A stretch of DNA of 6,871 bases, taken from the NCBI GenBank assembly GCA_017632695.1, contig JAGBQS010000293.1:1-6871 (forward strand). The letters run 5' to 3'. This DNA is from Bacteroidales bacterium (GTDB taxonomy: Bacteria; Bacteroidota; Bacteroidia; Bacteroidales; UBA3663). This document shows positions 5,986-6,871 of the stretch, in pieces. The translations under genes were made by a program, and so were the position numbers. Every line of letters starts with the position of its first letter. The stretch's first letter is position 1. The notes under the pieces are model-generated. The model saw nothing but the letters and a program-made list of their open reading frames with translations, did no database searches and was not told the DNA's origin.

Positions 5986-6871
5986 ATGTACAGACTGATA
6001 CTGTTTTTCACGTTGCTGCTCCAGTTTGCCTGGATGCCGGCACAACAGCTGACCCGCATACCATTGAGTATGCTGGAACATGATTTTGTAGCTGCCACCC
6101 AGATTGAACAGGTGAGTCATCCCTGGAATCAGGGAAAAATCCGGGTCTGCCGGGGACTGCGTATTTACCAGCCCAGACTTACCAGACTCAGCATCGTGAA
6201 AGACAGTTTATGTATTCAAGGCATCGACGACCGCTGGCGTCCGGTGGCCGTCATGCTTCCTATTACCCAAAAGAAATCTAATGCCGTTTATGTAGATCTG
6301 ACTCCTTATTTTAAAAGTATTCAGAAGGGGGTGGATCCCATTTGCGGACGTATTAATCCCGGCGAGCTTGATAATTCCGAAGTCACTTACAGAGACAACA
6401 GGTTCGGACAGCTTGAAGCGAGCGTTGACTACTCCTATCGGACCGATAGCGTTCCTTATCGTATTACCGTCCGCAAATCCTTGGTTCTGCTTCCCGAAAA
6501 ACCGATGCAGAGCCGTCCATCGGATTCTCGCTTAAACTTCCGAAGCGAGGTCAAAGGCTGTATCGACCGGTTCGATATCAGCCGTCAGAAACAGATTGTT
6601 TTTTATATCGACGACCGCTTTCCGGCTCTTTGGCAAAATGCCATCCGCTTGGGCATAGAAGACTGGAACCGCGCTTTCGCTACCATCGGACGTCCCAAAC
6701 AGGTCAAGGCCGTTCCGTTCAGTCAGGCAGGCAGAAAGTTCGATCCTTTCCGTTTCGGAACCAATGTGTTTTTCTGCGTGGACAGTGAATTAGCCAACGC
6801 AGAAGGCAAACATTATTGCGACCCTCGCAGCGGAGAAATACTGCAGGCAAACGTACTTTTTTATTCGCAGG
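5986..6871 (+). CDS. Exported zinc metalloprotease-like protein, DUF5117 family (3' end outside window)
   Basis: The frame is open from ATG 5986 to the window edge, with 295 complete codons. A hydrophobic signal peptide (MYRLILFFTLLLQFAWMPA, likely cut before Gln20) leads directly into LSMLEHDFVAATQIEQVS, which resembles the 'LGRDFL-x-SRV' start of the DUF5117 region. Residues 204-231 (IVFYIDDRFPALW, then GIEDWNRAF) and CDPRSGEILQANVLFY at 278-293 are close to the conserved entry into the gluzincin domain of this Bacteroidota protease family ('IVFYID', 'GIEDW-AF', 'VDPRTGEI'). The HExxH zinc site should follow but lies beyond the window, so catalytic competence is untested. Family members usually carry a DUF5118 segment between signal peptide and DUF5117, and it seems absent here, making this a compact form. 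It lies 8 bp after the secreted DUF4876 gene and probably shares its transcript. It may process that protein or the system's ligand in the periplasm or outside the cell. Confidence 0.8.
   Translation, partial: MYRLILFFTLLLQFAWMPAQQLTRIPLSMLEHDFVAATQIEQVSHPWNQGKIRVCRGLRIYQPRLTRLSIVKDSLCIQGIDDRWRPVAVMLPITQKKSNAVYVDLTPYFKSIQKGVDPICGRINPGELDNSEVTYRDNRFGQLEASVDYSYRTDSVPYRITVRKSLVLLPEKPMQSRPSDSRLNFRSEVKGCIDRFDISRQKQIVFYIDDRFPALWQNAIRLGIEDWNRAFATIGRPKQVKAVPFSQAGRKFDPFRFGTNVFFCVDSELANAEGKHYCDPRSGEILQANVLFYSQ

Overview
The window reads as Bacteroidota DNA, most likely Bacteroidales and probably Prevotellaceae-like. The grounds are a TonB-dependent receptor followed by a lipoprotein and a further outer-membrane barrel, A/T-rich leaders without clear Shine-Dalgarno sequences, and a secreted protein whose C-terminal tail (G-x-DYKGIVIRNGKKVINK) looks like tails common on secreted Prevotella proteins. 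The species cannot be told from the sequence. All five genes lie on the + strand and nearly every base is coding or regulatory. No tRNA, rRNA, CRISPR array or insertion sequence was seen.

Layout. Positions 1-1347 hold the C-terminal half of a TonB-dependent receptor whose start lies upstream of the window. After 72 bp comes a DUF4876-type lipoprotein (1420-2631). It overlaps by 11 bp a DUF6850-like outer-membrane beta-barrel protein (2621-4183). A 231-bp intergenic region follows (4184-4414), and most of it is two back-to-back degenerate tandem-repeat arrays, both with a 22-bp period. Next comes a second DUF4876-type protein (4415-5977), which has an ordinary cleavable signal peptide and a C-terminal sorting-like tail. 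Eight bases later starts a DUF5117-family zinc metalloprotease-like protein (5986 to the window edge), cut before its catalytic HExxH motif.

How they may work together (inference). All five products carry export signals or belong to envelope families: a TonB-driven transporter, a probable surface lipoprotein, a second barrel, a secreted paralogue of the lipoprotein, and an exported protease. This fits a capture, processing and import system for a protein- or peptide-borne ligand (peptide, metal or cofactor), with the two DUF4876 proteins as related binding modules, one lipid-anchored and one released or attached at the surface. The ligand cannot be read from the sequence. The repeat arrays sit where a second promoter, driving the DUF4876-protease pair, would be expected. 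The most striking signal is that the downstream array consists of CCxGTTxGA-type half-sites exactly 22 bp apart, the geometry expected for a LytTR-type response regulator. The upstream array begins inside the last codons of the DUF6850 gene.
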